Counted from the stretch's first letter, positions 13,236 through 25,118 are shown. The stretch is DNA of 64,000 bases from Phyto melanocephala (GCA_941918925.1 OW799234.1:121761895-121825894); one strand, 5' to 3'. Notes: generated from the sequence alone by a model not told the origin. Numbers and translations: made by a program.

Positions 13236-13368
13236 ATAGCTAGATCGTCATCAAATCAAACCCTGATTCAGAATATATATACTTTATGGGGTCTAAAATG
13301 GATATTTCGATGTGTTACAAACGGAATGACAAAATGAATATACCCCCACCATTTTTTTGGTGGCGGGT

Positions 13369-14343
13369 ATAAAAAAATATTGCACTAATACAACAGTAAC
13401 CAAAATTCCACATTTATAGGTATATTTGTATTAGAAAAGAAAAAACCAACTGTGAATAAATATTGCACGTTGTTAAAGCATTGAATTTAAAGTGTTGTGT
13501 ACGAGGTGGGAATTAAAAGTGTATAGCAAATAATATTGTATTCAAAATAAACCTTAAGCACTTAAATTAACGGTTTATTTATTAATCCAATTTTATAAAA
13601 TTAAAATACTGTAATTTAACGATAATGAAAATAATAAGAAGTCGAAAGACGTTAGCGTTATTATTTTGATGTTGTAACTAAATTGATATACCGATAAAGA
13701 ATTATGGGGGTATTGAGCCAAACACAGACCAAAACTTTTTCTAATTATAAAATTTTTTATTCGAACTTTATGTATTAAATTTGATTGTTAATTATTTTCA
13801 TTTTGGTTCCAGTTCATTTATTCTATTATTTAATTTCCTCATTTAGAGAATATTTTTAAAAACCATTCCCATATTAGTGGAGTGAAATACGTTTTCGAAA
13901 CCAGTTACGATTTTATCATCAGCACTGTTTATCGGTATACTCATATGTATTTTTTAAACTACTATTTATGTTACAACTTAATGAAATTATAATTAGGGAA
14001 GCATAGTATTCAATTTAAAAATTGTCTTTCTTTTCCTATAAAATGACATTTATCTACATGTTCATGTTTTTGTAATTCCCAATACATTTTTGTTATGCTT
14101 TCTATATCCAACATAATAACATTCCAATAATAATAACATTCTGTAAAAAAATGTCTTCTCGGAGACACTAAAGTTAAGTATTGTAATCTGGCCTCGTATA
14201 CTAAAGTTTTTCCGCGTGCTTACGGGTTTTCTCCTCCAGTTGGACGCGGCAGGTGGCTTCGCTGAATAAAGTTTTCCTGCGTGCGTCACAAGAATAAAAA
14301 TAATTTAATTAATTAATATAAGAAAAATATTAATCAATGTAAA
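13369..14343. other. AT-rich stretch with a Penelope-like fragment and a GC-richer patch
   Basis: 13780-13935 resembles 61480-61572 (shared ACATTCCC.TATTAG.GAGAGTG-type block) and ends in a hammerhead-like motif. 14160-14290 is noticeably GC-richer, with two diverged 'GCACGC.GGAAAAACTTTA' blocks on the minus strand; I cannot assign it. No gene is supported. Confidence 0.45.
13880..13930 (-). ncRNA. degenerate hammerhead-like motif
   Basis: On the minus strand CTGATGA (complement of 13916-13922) is followed about 20 bases later by CGAAAACGT. Stem II is weak (about three A:T pairs) and stem I pairs poorly next to the expected cleavage site. Probably a decayed relative of the motifs at 27478, 61066 and 62930. 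Confidence 0.25.
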
Positions 14344-14399
14344 ATGCAAAAGTTCTTCAAAACTGAAATGAGAGATAAAGCCATTTTCTAATATTGCTA

Positions 14400-14511
14400 A
14401 TGTGAGATAAGGCCATGATGGCTTTACCTCTCATTCAAATTAAAAAAAAATTAAAAAGGTTTTATCTCTCTATTGAATGAGAGATAAAGCCATCATGGCC
14501 TTATCTCACAT
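14400..14511. repeat. near-perfect 39-base inverted repeat (hairpin)
   Basis: 14400-14438 (starting ATGTGAGATAAGGCCATGAT) and 14473-14511 are reverse complements with one mismatch in 39, separated by a 34-base A-rich loop. A third partial copy, GAGAGATAAAGCCAT, precedes it at about 14370. It could be a tiny MITE or a foldback derived from it; no target-site duplication is obvious. A transcript across it would form a long stem. Confidence 0.9.
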
Positions 14512-14524
14512 GGTATTGGGGTAC

Positions 14525-15600
14525 ATGCATTAGGTGCAAAGATACAGAATTACCGATTTTATCTGTTTTAAACCCTTTTCCCCTCAAAAAACCACATTAA
14601 ACAAAAAAAAAATTAAATTACATTTGAGACTATTTTAGGGGAAGAAAAATGCCGTTTTAATATTTTTAATCCGCTTATCCTTATTGTAGATAACTGAAAT
14701 TAAGAAAAAAAAGTACTAAAATTATTTTTTCCCGCTTTTTTGGTCCTTTTTGAATTTTTGTGTTATCTTTATTTAGTCCCGGGATACTAAGTTGCCGATT
14801 TTACCCTTTTTACCCGCTTTTATCCCTTTACACCGCCCAAAACACCATATTAAACAAAGAACTCTAACCTGAGGCCGAATTACGGCATTCGATATCGATC
14901 GAAAATTATAGAATTCTTATTAGAATCCAATACAAAATGCAAGGAAAACTTCCGCGTTCGATTGCAATTTCGATCGATATCGAATGCCGTAATTTGGCCC
15001 CTGTATTTAAGAGCATCCTTTTACAGATAACTAAAATTGAAAAAAAGTACCAAAATTATTTTTTTTCCCATTTTATTACCTTGGAGGACCAAATTTCAAA
15101 AAAGTGCCAATAGCCTTCTAGGATATTTTAGAACTTTTGTGCTACATGCATTAGGTCCGAAGATACAATATTACCGATTTAAACCGTTTTAAGCCCTTTA
15201 CCCTCTAAATTGTAAAATTTCGAAAAAGTATAAAAATTCATTATAGATTGTTTTAAGGAGAGTAAAACTACGTTATTATTTGTTTGCTATTGCTATCTCT
15301 CTCAAAGATAAATGCTTTTCAAAAAAAGTACCAAAATTTAGTTTTTACCCGTTTTATCCCCTTAAAGCTAAAAATTTTCAAAAAGTACCAGACACCTCAC
15401 CATTTATTTTTAACAGGCTTTTTGGTCCTTTCTAAATTTTTGTGATATATTTGTTAAGCCCGGAGATACTGAGTTATCGATTTTACCCATTTTTACCCGT
15501 AAGCCGCTCGACGGATTTTGTACAAACTTCACATAGTCCGAACAAAGCCTAAACATTTGGTTTGGATAGGTGAGCCCATTCTTGAGTTATAAAATTACAA
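14525..15600 (+). repeat. degenerate tandem repeat, about 245-305 base units
   Basis: A phrase like 'agatac.gaattaccgattttaccc' recurs near 14535, 14785, 15155 and 15460, each followed by 'ccc.tttaccccc' and 'aagtaccaaaatt.tttttccc' blocks. The longest spacing contains the MITE at 14871-15001. A decayed relative lies near 39820-40215. Origin unknown; no coding motif. Confidence 0.6.
14871..15001. mobile_element. short MITE with 34-base TIRs
   Basis: Ends GAGGCCGAATTACGGCATTC.. and the complement of GGGGCCAAATTACGGCATTC.. agree over about 32 of 34 bases and include ATCGATATCGAT-like palindromes (ATTCGATATCGATCGAAA). A CTG on both sides may be a short target duplication. With 131 bases it has no coding capacity. 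Confidence 0.75.
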
Positions 15601-15629
15601 CTAAAAGTGGCATTGATTTTTATATACAT

Positions 15630-16586
15630 ACTAGCTAATACCAGGTGTGCTTCGCCACCCCCATCGTAATGAAATAAAAAGTTTATAGTTCAAAAATATA
15701 TTTATTTTGCAAGTGCCACGCCTACTATTACTAAATCAACCATTTCTTATTCAAAAAATCATATAGACGTCAAAGTGTCTCTTGAAAAATTTGGGTACTC
15801 TAACTATTATCGCTTCCCAGATATACGAATTTTTGTATTTAATTCATATGACAGGTGCCACGCCCACTATTATTACTAAAGCATCCATTTCTTAACAAAA
15901 TAGTCATATAGATGTCAAAGCTTCTCTTTCAAAATTTGGGTACTCTAACTATTATCGCTTCCCAGATATACGAATTTTTGTATTTAATTCATTTGACAGG
16001 TGCCACGCCCACTATTACTAAAGCATCCATTTCTTATCAAAATAGTCATATAGATGTGAAAGCTTCTCGTGCAAAATTTGGGTACTCTAACTGTTATCGC
16101 TTCCCGAATATACGAATTTTAGTATTCAATTGCTATGAGAGCTGCCACGCCCACTATTTCTTATGTACCCATTTTTTCCAGAAATGTTTATTTGTGTGTC
16201 AAAGTTGCTCTTGCAAAATTTTAGTACTCTAACCGATATCGTTTTCCAAATATACGAAATTTAGCATTTAATTCATGTGGTCACGTCTAGTATTGAAAGT
16301 CCGCCCATTTTTTACCCAAATGTTCGTGTGGATGTCAAAGTTTACCGTACCTAATTTGAAGACTCTAGCTGCATTAACTTTCGTGATATATAATATTTAA
16401 TACTTATTCTTTAAAAGGGCGTGGCACCCCGCCCACTTACAATTTCAAACCAAAGTATAGTCTATAGTTTTTTCTAGACATACAGAAAGATTTTGTGAAA
16501 ATTTCAAGGAAATCGTTCCAGCCGTTTAACCGTCTATAAAACACAAACAAACATACAAGCACACATTGATTTTTATATAATATAGA
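15630..16586 (-). mobile_element. Helitron-like element with tandem units
   Basis: Read on the minus strand it starts TCTATATTATATAAAAATCA and ends GGTATTAGCTAGT, with a GGTG..CACC hairpin ten bases before CTAGT. These are classical non-autonomous Helitron termini. The body consists of diverged units of about 115 bases with 'caggtgccacgcccacta', 'catttctt', 'atagatgtcaaag' and 'gggtactctaact' blocks (plus strand). A second, shorter copy lies at 59012-59503. The open frame at 15912-16232 comes from the repeats. Confidence 0.75.
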
Positions 16587-17522
16587 TATAGATGAAGATG
16601 ATACTACTTATGGCTAATATTCATAAAAAGCTAAATAAAAAAAAATCTGATGAAAAATTCAAATAAAATACATTTTAAAATCATATAAAATTCTATGAGT
16701 ATGGGAGTATATATATATATTTACTAAAGAGCGGCACAAGCATAAGAAAAATGTCTTACAAGCAATCTCAGTAAATTTAAAATAGTTTGTGTTAAATAAT
16801 CTCTCATACTTTAAAACATATTTGTTTTGTTTTACGATAAAAGCATTGAAAAATAGAATAAAACTGAAATATGACAAGGTTGAAATAAAATAAAATTGCT
16901 TCTATCAGAGCAAGTATGAAATAAAATATTGAAACTGAGATAGAATTTTAAAACATGTTTAAATATTTTGATAGTAGACTTGGAACAAAGAAAAACTTGC
17001 ATAAAGTCTTTTAACTTTTAAAGCGCTGTAATGAGATGAGTTCACTTGTACTGTAAAGATCGCTTATAAGAGATTGTGGTTTTCTCAGTTGTTTTTCTCT
17101 TCAATCTGCCCTTAATATAGTTATTAAGTAACACTTGATATTTTTTACATTTTTTTTAAGTATGTATGCTATTGTACTCAATGTTTCTGTTATGACTTAT
17201 CACATGTTTATTTCATTGTCATGATTTGTTTTCATATTCTAATTTGTTTGAAAACACAAACCCTATAAAAGTCGTTAAGAAATACTTTTCAAGTAGTGAT
17301 TAAATTGTGTAAGTGAAAGTAATGTTTTATTTTATTTTAATTGCAAGTAGTATAAAATATAATACATAACATTTAGAACATTGTAAGCAGCTCTTAATAT
17401 AGATTTACATACAGGGTGGTATAGCATCTGTAGTCTTCTTAGATTTATACACACACATACACATACATTAAGACTTCAGAAATTTCATATCAACACACAC
17501 ACATATACAGTCGTTCATATAT
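16587..17522. other. AT-rich non-coding stretch
   Basis: No supported gene. A short TA run occurs near 16710 and CA-rich runs near 17450-17500. Confidence 0.55.
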
Positions 17523-18192
17523 CCCCTGTCGGATTTCTCTGAGCTAACTCATAATAAGATTAACTTATGGCCAACTAATTTTGAACTAACTCATGGCTAG
17601 CACAAAACTGATGCAGAATGAGTGAGTACACACACTGATGCATGACTTATAAGAAAAAAAAAATACCTTAGAGATGTGATGCTAATAGTGGATTATTTTC
17701 AGAAAATTTGAAGACAAATAGGAAATAAATTTTTTGAATACATTTTTAAATGATTACATTAGTAATTTTGCGTAATTCCAATGAAATTTATTATTTACCG
17801 TCACCTTTTTTTTCATTTTCACAATTACTAATATAATTATTAAATAATATTCCAAATAGTCATAACTTTTAAATGTAATATGTGTGAATATTTACATGTG
17901 CATAGTCGGAACAGCAAATTGCTATGTAATTTCACTGACATATCAATTTATAATTTATTATTATCAATTTGTTAACTCATAATAAGGTTAATTTATGGCT
18001 AACTAATTTTGAACTAACTCATGGCTAGCTCAAAGCTGATGCAGAGTGAGTGAGTACTGACTCATTCGTAGGACATCGTGTGTAAAAACTGAATAGCTTT
18101 TAACACGGTAAATGAGCTAGTTTTTGAGTCACCTATCACTCATTTCTGGCTAACCACTGACTAGTTTTGAGTTAGCTAAATTTCCGAAAGGG
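17523..18192. mobile_element. unclassified TIR element with internal direct repeat
   Basis: The left end CCCCTGTCGGATTTCTCTGA then GCTAACTCA is matched by the complement of the right end, ACCCTTTCGGAAATTTAGC then TAACTCA. Inside, a block of about 95 bases ('actcataataag.ttaa.ttatggc.aacta' ... 'gctgatgcag') is directly repeated at about 17541 and 17971. The target duplication is not resolved, so the superfamily is open. Confidence 0.5.
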
Positions 18193-19399
18193 TCGTTAAA
18201 TTAATTTTATTTCATATAAGGATTTTAAAATATTTAAAAGTATATAATCTTAAAATTGAAAATTTCAAAAATTTTCTATAATTCAAAAATTTAAAGAAAA
18301 AAAATTGTGAATCAAAAATTGCCGTAAATTTCCCCAAAAACAATATTATTAGGTTCTAAACGAAAAAAAAATTTAATTTTAAAAAAAATTAAATTTTTGT
18401 AAGACGAAAGATTTCCAAGTTGTAAGAATTGTACAGGGAATAGAATAGCTTTACACAAAATAGAAAAAGTAAAATTTTTTTTTATATAAAATTACATTTT
18501 TAAACTGTTGATAGAAAATTTCTTTTTTTAATTTCTTTTTAAAACAAAATATGTATTTGAACAAATTTTTTCTAGAATTACAAAAAGTTTGTCGATATTC
18601 TATAAAATATGTTTTTCTTTTTTTAACCAATTTATTGTAATTAATTTTTTATAAATCAAACGTTTTTAAAAAATAAAATTATATAGACAAAATTATTATC
18701 CAAATATTTTTAAGCAAAGTCAGCAAGCAGTTTTACAATGACTTTCAACTCAACTCTCTTTTAAAGCTGCTAGCAAAAACTATTTTTAACGTATAAACAA
18801 TTGTTTTAGATTCTTTATTTACTCGCTTGTATTAAAAAAAAATATAAAAAATTTTAATACAAATATAAATATTTGTAATAAATATTTTTTTCCATTAACT
18901 GCTGGTTTGACAAATGTTGTAGAGAAATTTGTCAAATAAGCATTAAATATTTTTTATGAATACTGCCCGAAATCTTTAATTTTTTTTTAAAATGTTTACG
19001 TTTTTGTCGATTTTCCTCTCCTTCTTTTTCTTCAGCATTTGACACTTGAAAAAAGAAGAAGAATAAAACATAATACAAATAACATAAACGAGTAAAGTAG
19101 AATCTAGGAAAAATTCACCAAAAACAGAAAAAACAGATATTAATTAATACATACATATTTTCGAAATATCAGATTTTTAAAACTAAAAACCCAAATAAGT
19201 TTTGTTAATGTTCACTTTATTTTATACTCGTGATTTTTTAAAATTAATTAAGATATACAGAAAAAAGTTAAGAATATACATTTGTACATATATACCCCAG
19301 TGTGATATCAGTTTATTAAATTGTCCATAATGAAAGATATCTAAGATGAAAGGCATAAAAATGTTAAAATGATAAAAATGTTAAAAAAGTCTTTAAATA
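18193..19399. other. AT-rich non-coding stretch
   Basis: Long A/T runs, no supported gene, RNA or transposon end. Confidence 0.6.
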
Positions 19400-20204
19400 T
19401 AGCTTTCGTTTGGAAAAACTGAACTCAAGAGTTTTATTCCGCTTCTCATGTACACAATTTCTTTCTGTTGTATCATCTGTGCCAGTGGGATCTCATCTTC
19501 CTCGTCAAACTCCATTAATATTTTTAAAATTTTTTAACGTCATACAGACCTCGGAGACAAACATTTAAAAACACCAAATCTTGAATATTCCAGCATTCAT
19601 CCAAACAATTTTAGCATGAAGAAAATTGATAAGTAAGCAAAATTTTGTTTCGAAATGAGCGTGGCCTTTTAGCTTTTTCAATAAGAAGAGTTTTAATTTC
19701 TTTTGTGCCTGAACCATTTGAACAGAGTAGTAAAGTAACTCTTTCTTTTGATATTTTCCTTTCTGGAGCTGAAGTTGAACCATCATGTACTAATCCTTTG
19801 AAACCATTTTCCAAAAAAGTTCCGTTTCATCACTATTAAAAATTATACCACGAGTTAAATGGTTCTCTCTTATAGCATTTTGCAATTTTTGTTTAAGTGG
19901 TTCTACTAACTCCTCTCTTGATGATAACTTTTCATCTAATTCCTTAAGAAGTCGAATGGCTTTTTTTGAAACTAGCTAACCATCAATCACTTGCGTTGAA
20001 CCCTCCATTACAAAATTTGTTCTGTATTTCAATGTCTTTTGTTTTCAGTGCTATTCCATTTACTGGTACAAACTCCTTTCTTTGGTTCAGAAACCAATTG
20101 AACAGCTTTTGCTCCACCTTTGGGTACTCACCTTCTTTAAGTGATTGACGGTTCTTTGATCCATATTTGGTAGCTTCTAGATTTAACACAATTTTGTCTT
20201 TCAT
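19400..20204 (-). pseudogene. Tigger/pogo transposase remnant (CENP-B-like HTH plus DDE)
   Basis: Minus-strand pieces line up with the family. An N-terminal MKDKIVLNLEATKYGSKNRQ leads to a CENP-B-type helix region (KLFNWFLNQRKEFVPVNGIA then FNASDG, with a stop where the family has Trp). SDETELFWKM contains the first catalytic Asp. RVTLLLCSNGSGTKEIK and KRPRSF follow, then WMNAGIFKIW, and an acidic tail with EFDEEDEIPLAQMIQQ ends near 19400. Stops, a frame change near 19800 and the loss of the central DDE region make it inactive. Expected full length is around 450-600 residues; about half is here. Confidence 0.85.
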
Positions 20205-20496
20205 TTTCTTTAATGTGCATATTGAAGGTTTTGGAATCCCATATTTTTGTAAAATTGCACTTTACAGTCATGAAAAATTTTTATTTTTGCGCTTTAAGAA
20301 ATTCTTTTTCTGTTTCCCATTCCCAACACACTAAATTAGTTTTGCATCAGCGCATATGCAAATATCAAATGACTTTTTATTCGGGTATAAATTTTTTGAT
20401 ATGTTCGTAATATAAGGTAGTCAATGTAAAAAATTTGATCGTACGTTATATAGCGTTTTCTTTAACTCGAGTATTCGCTATACCCGGCTTTGACTG
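19400..20496 (-). mobile_element. pogo/Tigger-type element, decayed
   Basis: On the minus strand the 5' end reads CAGTCAAAGCCGGGTATAGC next to TA (20497-20498), as in Tigger elements, and a leader of about 290 bases precedes the transposase relic. The 3' TIR was not found, so the left boundary marks only the last recognisable coding sequence. Confidence 0.7.
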
Positions 20497-21657
20497 TATT
20501 TAGTTTGCCCCTCTTTCTTCACTTCATACTTTGCTATTAGTTTAATACATAAGAGACCGTCATGACAAAATTGCATGCAATAAATTCATCGTAAAACTGG
20601 CCGCTTTGTAATAGATGCTATTTCAAATAAAATTTTATTTTGTTCTCCGAATTAGTTTATGAAATAAAAAATTTTTTTTGTTTATTGTGTGTGGCTATGA
20701 TTTAAAATTTTTATTAACTAAAATTTTACAATATTTTTTTTATAAACTGAAAAAGTTAATTTTTCTTATTAACACATCGAAAAGATATTAAAATTGTTCT
20801 TTTTTTAAATAAATTCTTATTTACACTTTAATTTACCAACCATATTGAAACAACTATTCGCACGCCATTAAAACTCATGAAAAAAATCGAATATACCATT
20901 ATGCATATACACACACACAGAGATTAGCTATCTCTCTCATAAAATAACGACAATAAAACTACAAAAAAGGTGGTAACACACTGTCTCAAAAAATAAACTT
21001 TATTAAGCAGATTATAATTATTTTTTAAACACTATTTGAACCCAACAATGAATGTCTTTGATCACAACAATGCCAATAAAATTAAATGAAACTACAACAA
21101 CACTAAGAAAAAGTTGCACCATAAAGCGAAAATGTTGTAAAAATAGATCGTGTGCAAAAAAAAAATAAGAAAAAAATAAAGGCATTACAGGTGTGGCGTG
21201 CAAAAATTGTTGCAAATAAATATGAATTTCACAAGTATTTTTTGTTTCAACTACCTTTTTTTGTTAATGAAATAAAAAGCAGTGGTTTTTAATGATTTTA
21301 AAGCCATAAGTAAATGATGCTTAACATTTTAAATTTGTTTAAATACAGTTGAAGGATATATTTTTTTTTTTTTTGCAATAAAGCAAATACTGAATGATTG
21401 TAATTACAACAGCCAAATGCAAGGTGAGTGTATTGATTTTCGTTGCTTTAATTTAAAAACAATCCCGATGTAATAAAAATTGAGATAAATACTACTTGAT
21501 TTGTTTTATTTATTTATTTTGTTTTGATTTGTTTACTTTTTATCAAGTCATATAAAAATTTGAAATTTAACTTTTAGCTTTTTTATTAAATCAATAAATT
21601 GTAATCAACAATTTTGCGTATTTCTTTTTTATTTTGTTTCATGTAACGCTTTTTAAT
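20497..21657. other. AT-rich non-coding stretch
   Basis: No supported gene or repeat boundary; scattered A/T runs only. Confidence 0.55.
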
Positions 21658-21840
21658 TTTTATACCCTCTCCTGTGGTGCTATGGGAGTATGCAACTTTG
21701 TCATTTTGTTTGTAATTTGTACAACATTTATTTGCGACTCCATAAAATCTATATTTTCTGAAACCTTAAGAATAGGAACTCAATTGAAAAATGTCCGTCT
21801 GTCCGCCTGGCCGTTTGTTGATTTAAATCAACTTTAAGAA
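21658..21840 (-). mobile_element. mini-me-like repeat, 3' end fragment
   Basis: In reverse orientation it shows the element's tail: TATACCC-type hairpin, 'cattttgtttgtaatttgt', 'actccataaaatctatattttctgaa' and a short GTCCGTCTGTCCGCC microsatellite. Its 5' part is missing, cut off by the MITE next to it. Confidence 0.55.
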
Positions 21841-21863
21841 GCCTCGACTTATTCCACAGACCT

Positions 21864-22097
21864 GCAGCCTTATTCTGTAAATCGCTTAAGCTAAATCTCT
21901 ATCGCTAAAACTCTAGAAAATATATTGAAAGAAAATATGTCAGCCGAAAATCTGTAAATTTATTTTTTAGGGTTTTAGTGATAGAGCTTAGCCTTAGCGT
22001 GTTACGGAATGAGGTTGCAGGGCCGTTTACTTGGAGACTCAGGCTTAGAGTTTTAGCGATAGAGTTTTAGCTTTAGCAAGTTACAGAATAAGGCTGC
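21864..22097. mobile_element. TIR element (MITE), possibly two nested copies
   Basis: Left end GCAGCCTTATTCTGTAA is repeated in inverse orientation at 22081-22097 (TTACAGAATAAGGCTGC), with further matching AGCTAAA.CTCTATCGCTAAAA inside. A second, diverged right end (TGTTACGGAATGAGGTTGCAG) lies near 22000-22020, so either one element inserted in another or the end was duplicated. Target duplication unresolved. Confidence 0.65.
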
Positions 22098-24399
22098 TGT
22101 ATGCGGTATTTATCTTTTGGAAATATTTGGGAATAAACTGGTATTTAAATCCAGCATAATCAATCCACAACTTTCTGAGATATTAACAAAAAATATCACC
22201 GCTCCTCTGTATTTTCCCATATTTTTACCACAAAAGATAAAATTTTGTTTTTGTTTTTGCAAGAATTCGGAAAAGTTAACTATTTCTATTTAATATACAT
22301 ATTAAATTAACATAGTTTTAGATTTTAAAGAGAAAAAAATTTTAGCATTTGCCATCCCCAGAAAAAATTTAGAGCTCCGCCAGTGGTTAGTCTCAAAAAT
22401 TATTTTTGAAAAAAAGTAAAAAATCGGTTTGAAGCTGACAGTGCTTCAGCATATTTTCTACAGTTTTTAAAGCTCCTAAACCATAGGATCAAGTTTATTG
22501 TCAAGTAAAAGGGCTCAACTAACAAAATATAATACACAATATAAAAAAATTAATCTCAACTAAAAAATGGCACACAATAATATTTTATTGGGTCAAATCA
22601 AGTTTTTGAAAAAAAATCGCAAAACCCCTTCTATATTGGTATCAAATGAAAAAAGATGAACCTTTTTTTATAAAAATTCAAAATAAAACGGTAGTCAAAA
22701 GCAATGTATTACATTAAATATGAAATCTAGAGTATGCTATTTATAAAGAAGTATTACCAGCACCTGTGGCTGGGGCATAGTGAGATCCTGGACCTTGTCT
22801 ATAAAGAGGTTAAGGAGACTCAAAATCTGACGAAGCCAAAAAGTCAAGTAAAACTTGTCGAGTCCTGGACCTTTAACTGAAATAGTTTAGGGAGGCTCTG
22901 AAGCCGTTGAGCGCATGACTCATGTAAAAGTAATCAAGGTGATGCATGTAAATTTATTAGTATTTTTACTGATGGCACATATGACAATCCTAGACCTCGT
23001 ACTTAAGGAGTATAGGGAGACTCAGATCGTGATATACAAAGGATTACAAATAGGCACATTTTAAGTGTAAATGCAATAGATGACCTCAGTCTAAAAAACA
23101 TTCTGGCGATTACAAAGGACCGTGCGTGACAATCAACAGTCGGTAATGTAAAATCATTTTCTAGTCTAGGAAAATATCTGTAATGGGCGCAAATTAGTGA
23201 AGGAATAGATTCCGATTAAAAGCCATAAATTAACTAGAAAGTGAAGGGGGTCAAAAAAATACCCTAGATAGTAGTAGTCTTCCTCGATATTCCCCTAACA
23301 CACATGTATATATAGCGTATGCTACTATATGATCATTATACCCATGTACATAATAGCGAATACAGCACGTTTACTTTTTTGTTTTTCGTTTTTTCTTTTT
23401 TAATAACATTTATTTTACAAAATTATTTAAAATGCTCGTACTCACAAGTTTAAATAGAAATAACCATAAACAAACACTTAACATAAAACTTATCAATTTT
23501 CTTTTCTCTTGTTTAGCAGAAGCTTTTAAGTGCCTTTTTTAACTACGTATTAAGACCAGAAGCTCTATTTCTTTTTTAAAGTGTACGAAATCTTCTAATG
23601 TGCATCTAAATTTTATTTACTGTTTAAAATTTGTGTGTGCGGTGAAATGATTTTGTTGCAAAACATAATATTTTTACATAATGTTTCAATTTTCTTAAAT
23701 AAACTAAATGGGCAAATGAAATCGTTTTATTCTGCTTCTTCTTAAAATAAAAAAACTAATTAAAATAAATATATATACAAAATTAAAGATTTTGTATACA
23801 CAAATTTAATAAAAATTTAATTAATTTAATTTCTATTCGTTTGTATGGGCAGGCAGGTATGCTATACTGATAAAAGTTTGTTTCTTAAGTCTTTTGTTTT
23901 CTTCTAAACTATTTAGTGTTGTGCTATTTGCTATTGTTTTTGTTATACAAATATACTTATACATATTATATTTAACTATCTTCTAAGCAATATAATCACA
24001 CTTTTAATTATTGTTAATCCTAAACGCACTTGTTTTATCGAATGAACTGCTCATTCTCATTTAATTATTTAAAGGGTTGAGAATTAAACGGTGACCATTT
24101 TTCAAATAACTGTATTTGAAAACATAAAGAATGTTTGAGTAAGAATGCATTTTTCTCTTTTAAAATAAAGACGCGTACTTTTTGAGGTAGTTGTGATTGG
24201 ATTGTATAGAAAACATATTCCGTCTAATTATGGAAAAATATATATTAATATCAAATAGCCCACGGTGTTATCAGTATCTCACTAATAATGCGTTAGATCT
24301 CGGATTTGAGCTCAGAAATTTTTCTGGTTTATTCGCATAAGGCCAAGATTTCACAAAACCGTAAAGAAAAAAATTACACATTGTTAAATAGCATGATTT
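22098..24399. other. mostly featureless stretch with a degenerate repeat
   Basis: 22786-23040 holds three diverged copies of a phrase like 'tcctggacct' followed about 25 bases later by 'aaggagactcaga'. The rest is AT-rich with no supported gene. Confidence 0.45.
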
Positions 24400-25004
24400 A
24401 AGTGGTCAGTTGACCTTAAAAATTTCTTGAGATAATTTGTTCTTGAAATCGATGCTGAAATAAATAATTTGTTGCTTAATGCATATTGTGGCAGGTGAAG
24501 TCGTCTTTCTAAAATACATGTCGTCCAGATCCATGCCATTCAGTTCAGAATACATGAACTCCGTTATCATGTTTCCGTAATAAATTCCGTTCGCAGCCAC
24601 TGCAATTTCGGTCTCATCTTCCAAAAAGTAACGGTCAATTAAACCGCCTCACCGAAATCTGCACCAGACAGTTGCTCGTTGTAGGGTCATTTGTTTTTCA
24701 TGGCTTTCATTAGGATTTTATGAGGCCTAAATTCTATAATTGACAAAGCTATTAAGATAAGATACATTTTATCAAAAATATAGAAATTGCTTCATGTTCT
24801 ATGATCCGTTAATTTGAGGTCCTGAGTAATCTGAATTTTGTAAAAATTCGCGCGTAGTGCTACGAGAAATTCGGTGTTGTCAAGAACTATTCCGAATCGA
24901 TGTTTTCCAGTTTTTTGTTTTTGGCGAAACTCTCGTTTACATCTACAACGTTTTAGAGACCTACCGGTGCGTTGCCGCACAAAAGTCTTACTTTCCATGA
25001 CCAA
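24400..25004 (-). pseudogene. mariner-like transposase remnant
   Basis: Minus-strand pieces match the same mariner group as the element at 8807-9360. FYKIQITQDLKLTDH (family HPYKIQLTQELKPTDH) ends the HTH part. Downstream come EDETEIAVAANGIYYGNMIT, ELNGMDLDDMYF and a decayed CHTA region (ATICIKQQ). The first catalytic motif (SDEAHF) and the QDG motif are not recognisable. Frameshifts and stops are frequent. TIRs were not found. Confidence 0.7.
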
Positions 25005-25026
25005 CTCAATCTTAAGACCACTCTTC

Positions 25027-25118
25027 GAATTGTTAACACTTCAGATGTTCTTTTTCGACTAAAAATTCTTTGAAACTGTTAACACTTTAGATGTTCTTTT
25101 TTGACTGAAAATTTTTTG
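25027..25118 (+). repeat. short tandem duplication
   Basis: TGTTAACACTT.AGATGTTCTT and the following 'gact.aaaatt.tttgaaa' occur twice about 46 bases apart (25031 and 25077). Confidence 0.8.

Larger units (their letters stand above)
10888..13368 (+). mobile_element. mini-me/DINE-like repeat, copy B (longest)
   Basis: Same start and TTCGGCTGTGCCGAA hairpin as copy A, and the same end, with GACGGACA microsatellite, ACTTTATGGGGTC block and CCCCCACC / GGTGGCGGG hairpin. It is about 700 bases longer than copy A, mainly because an internal unit is tandemly repeated (11826 to about 12700) and the microsatellite is expanded. The mariner at 11032-11647 occupies the same site as in copy A. Confidence 0.75.

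Noticed and set aside
14062..14289. 75-residue minus-strand frame over a GC-richer patch
   Set aside because: No recognisable motif; the patch holds a diverged repeated block instead of a gene-like composition.
15912..16232. 106-residue frame with repeated motifs
   Set aside because: The repetition comes from tandem units of a non-coding Helitron-like element.
19302..19325. CAGTGTGATATCAG as the Tigger 3' end
   Set aside because: Does not resemble the 5' TIR CAGTCAAAGCCGGG and is not next to TA.
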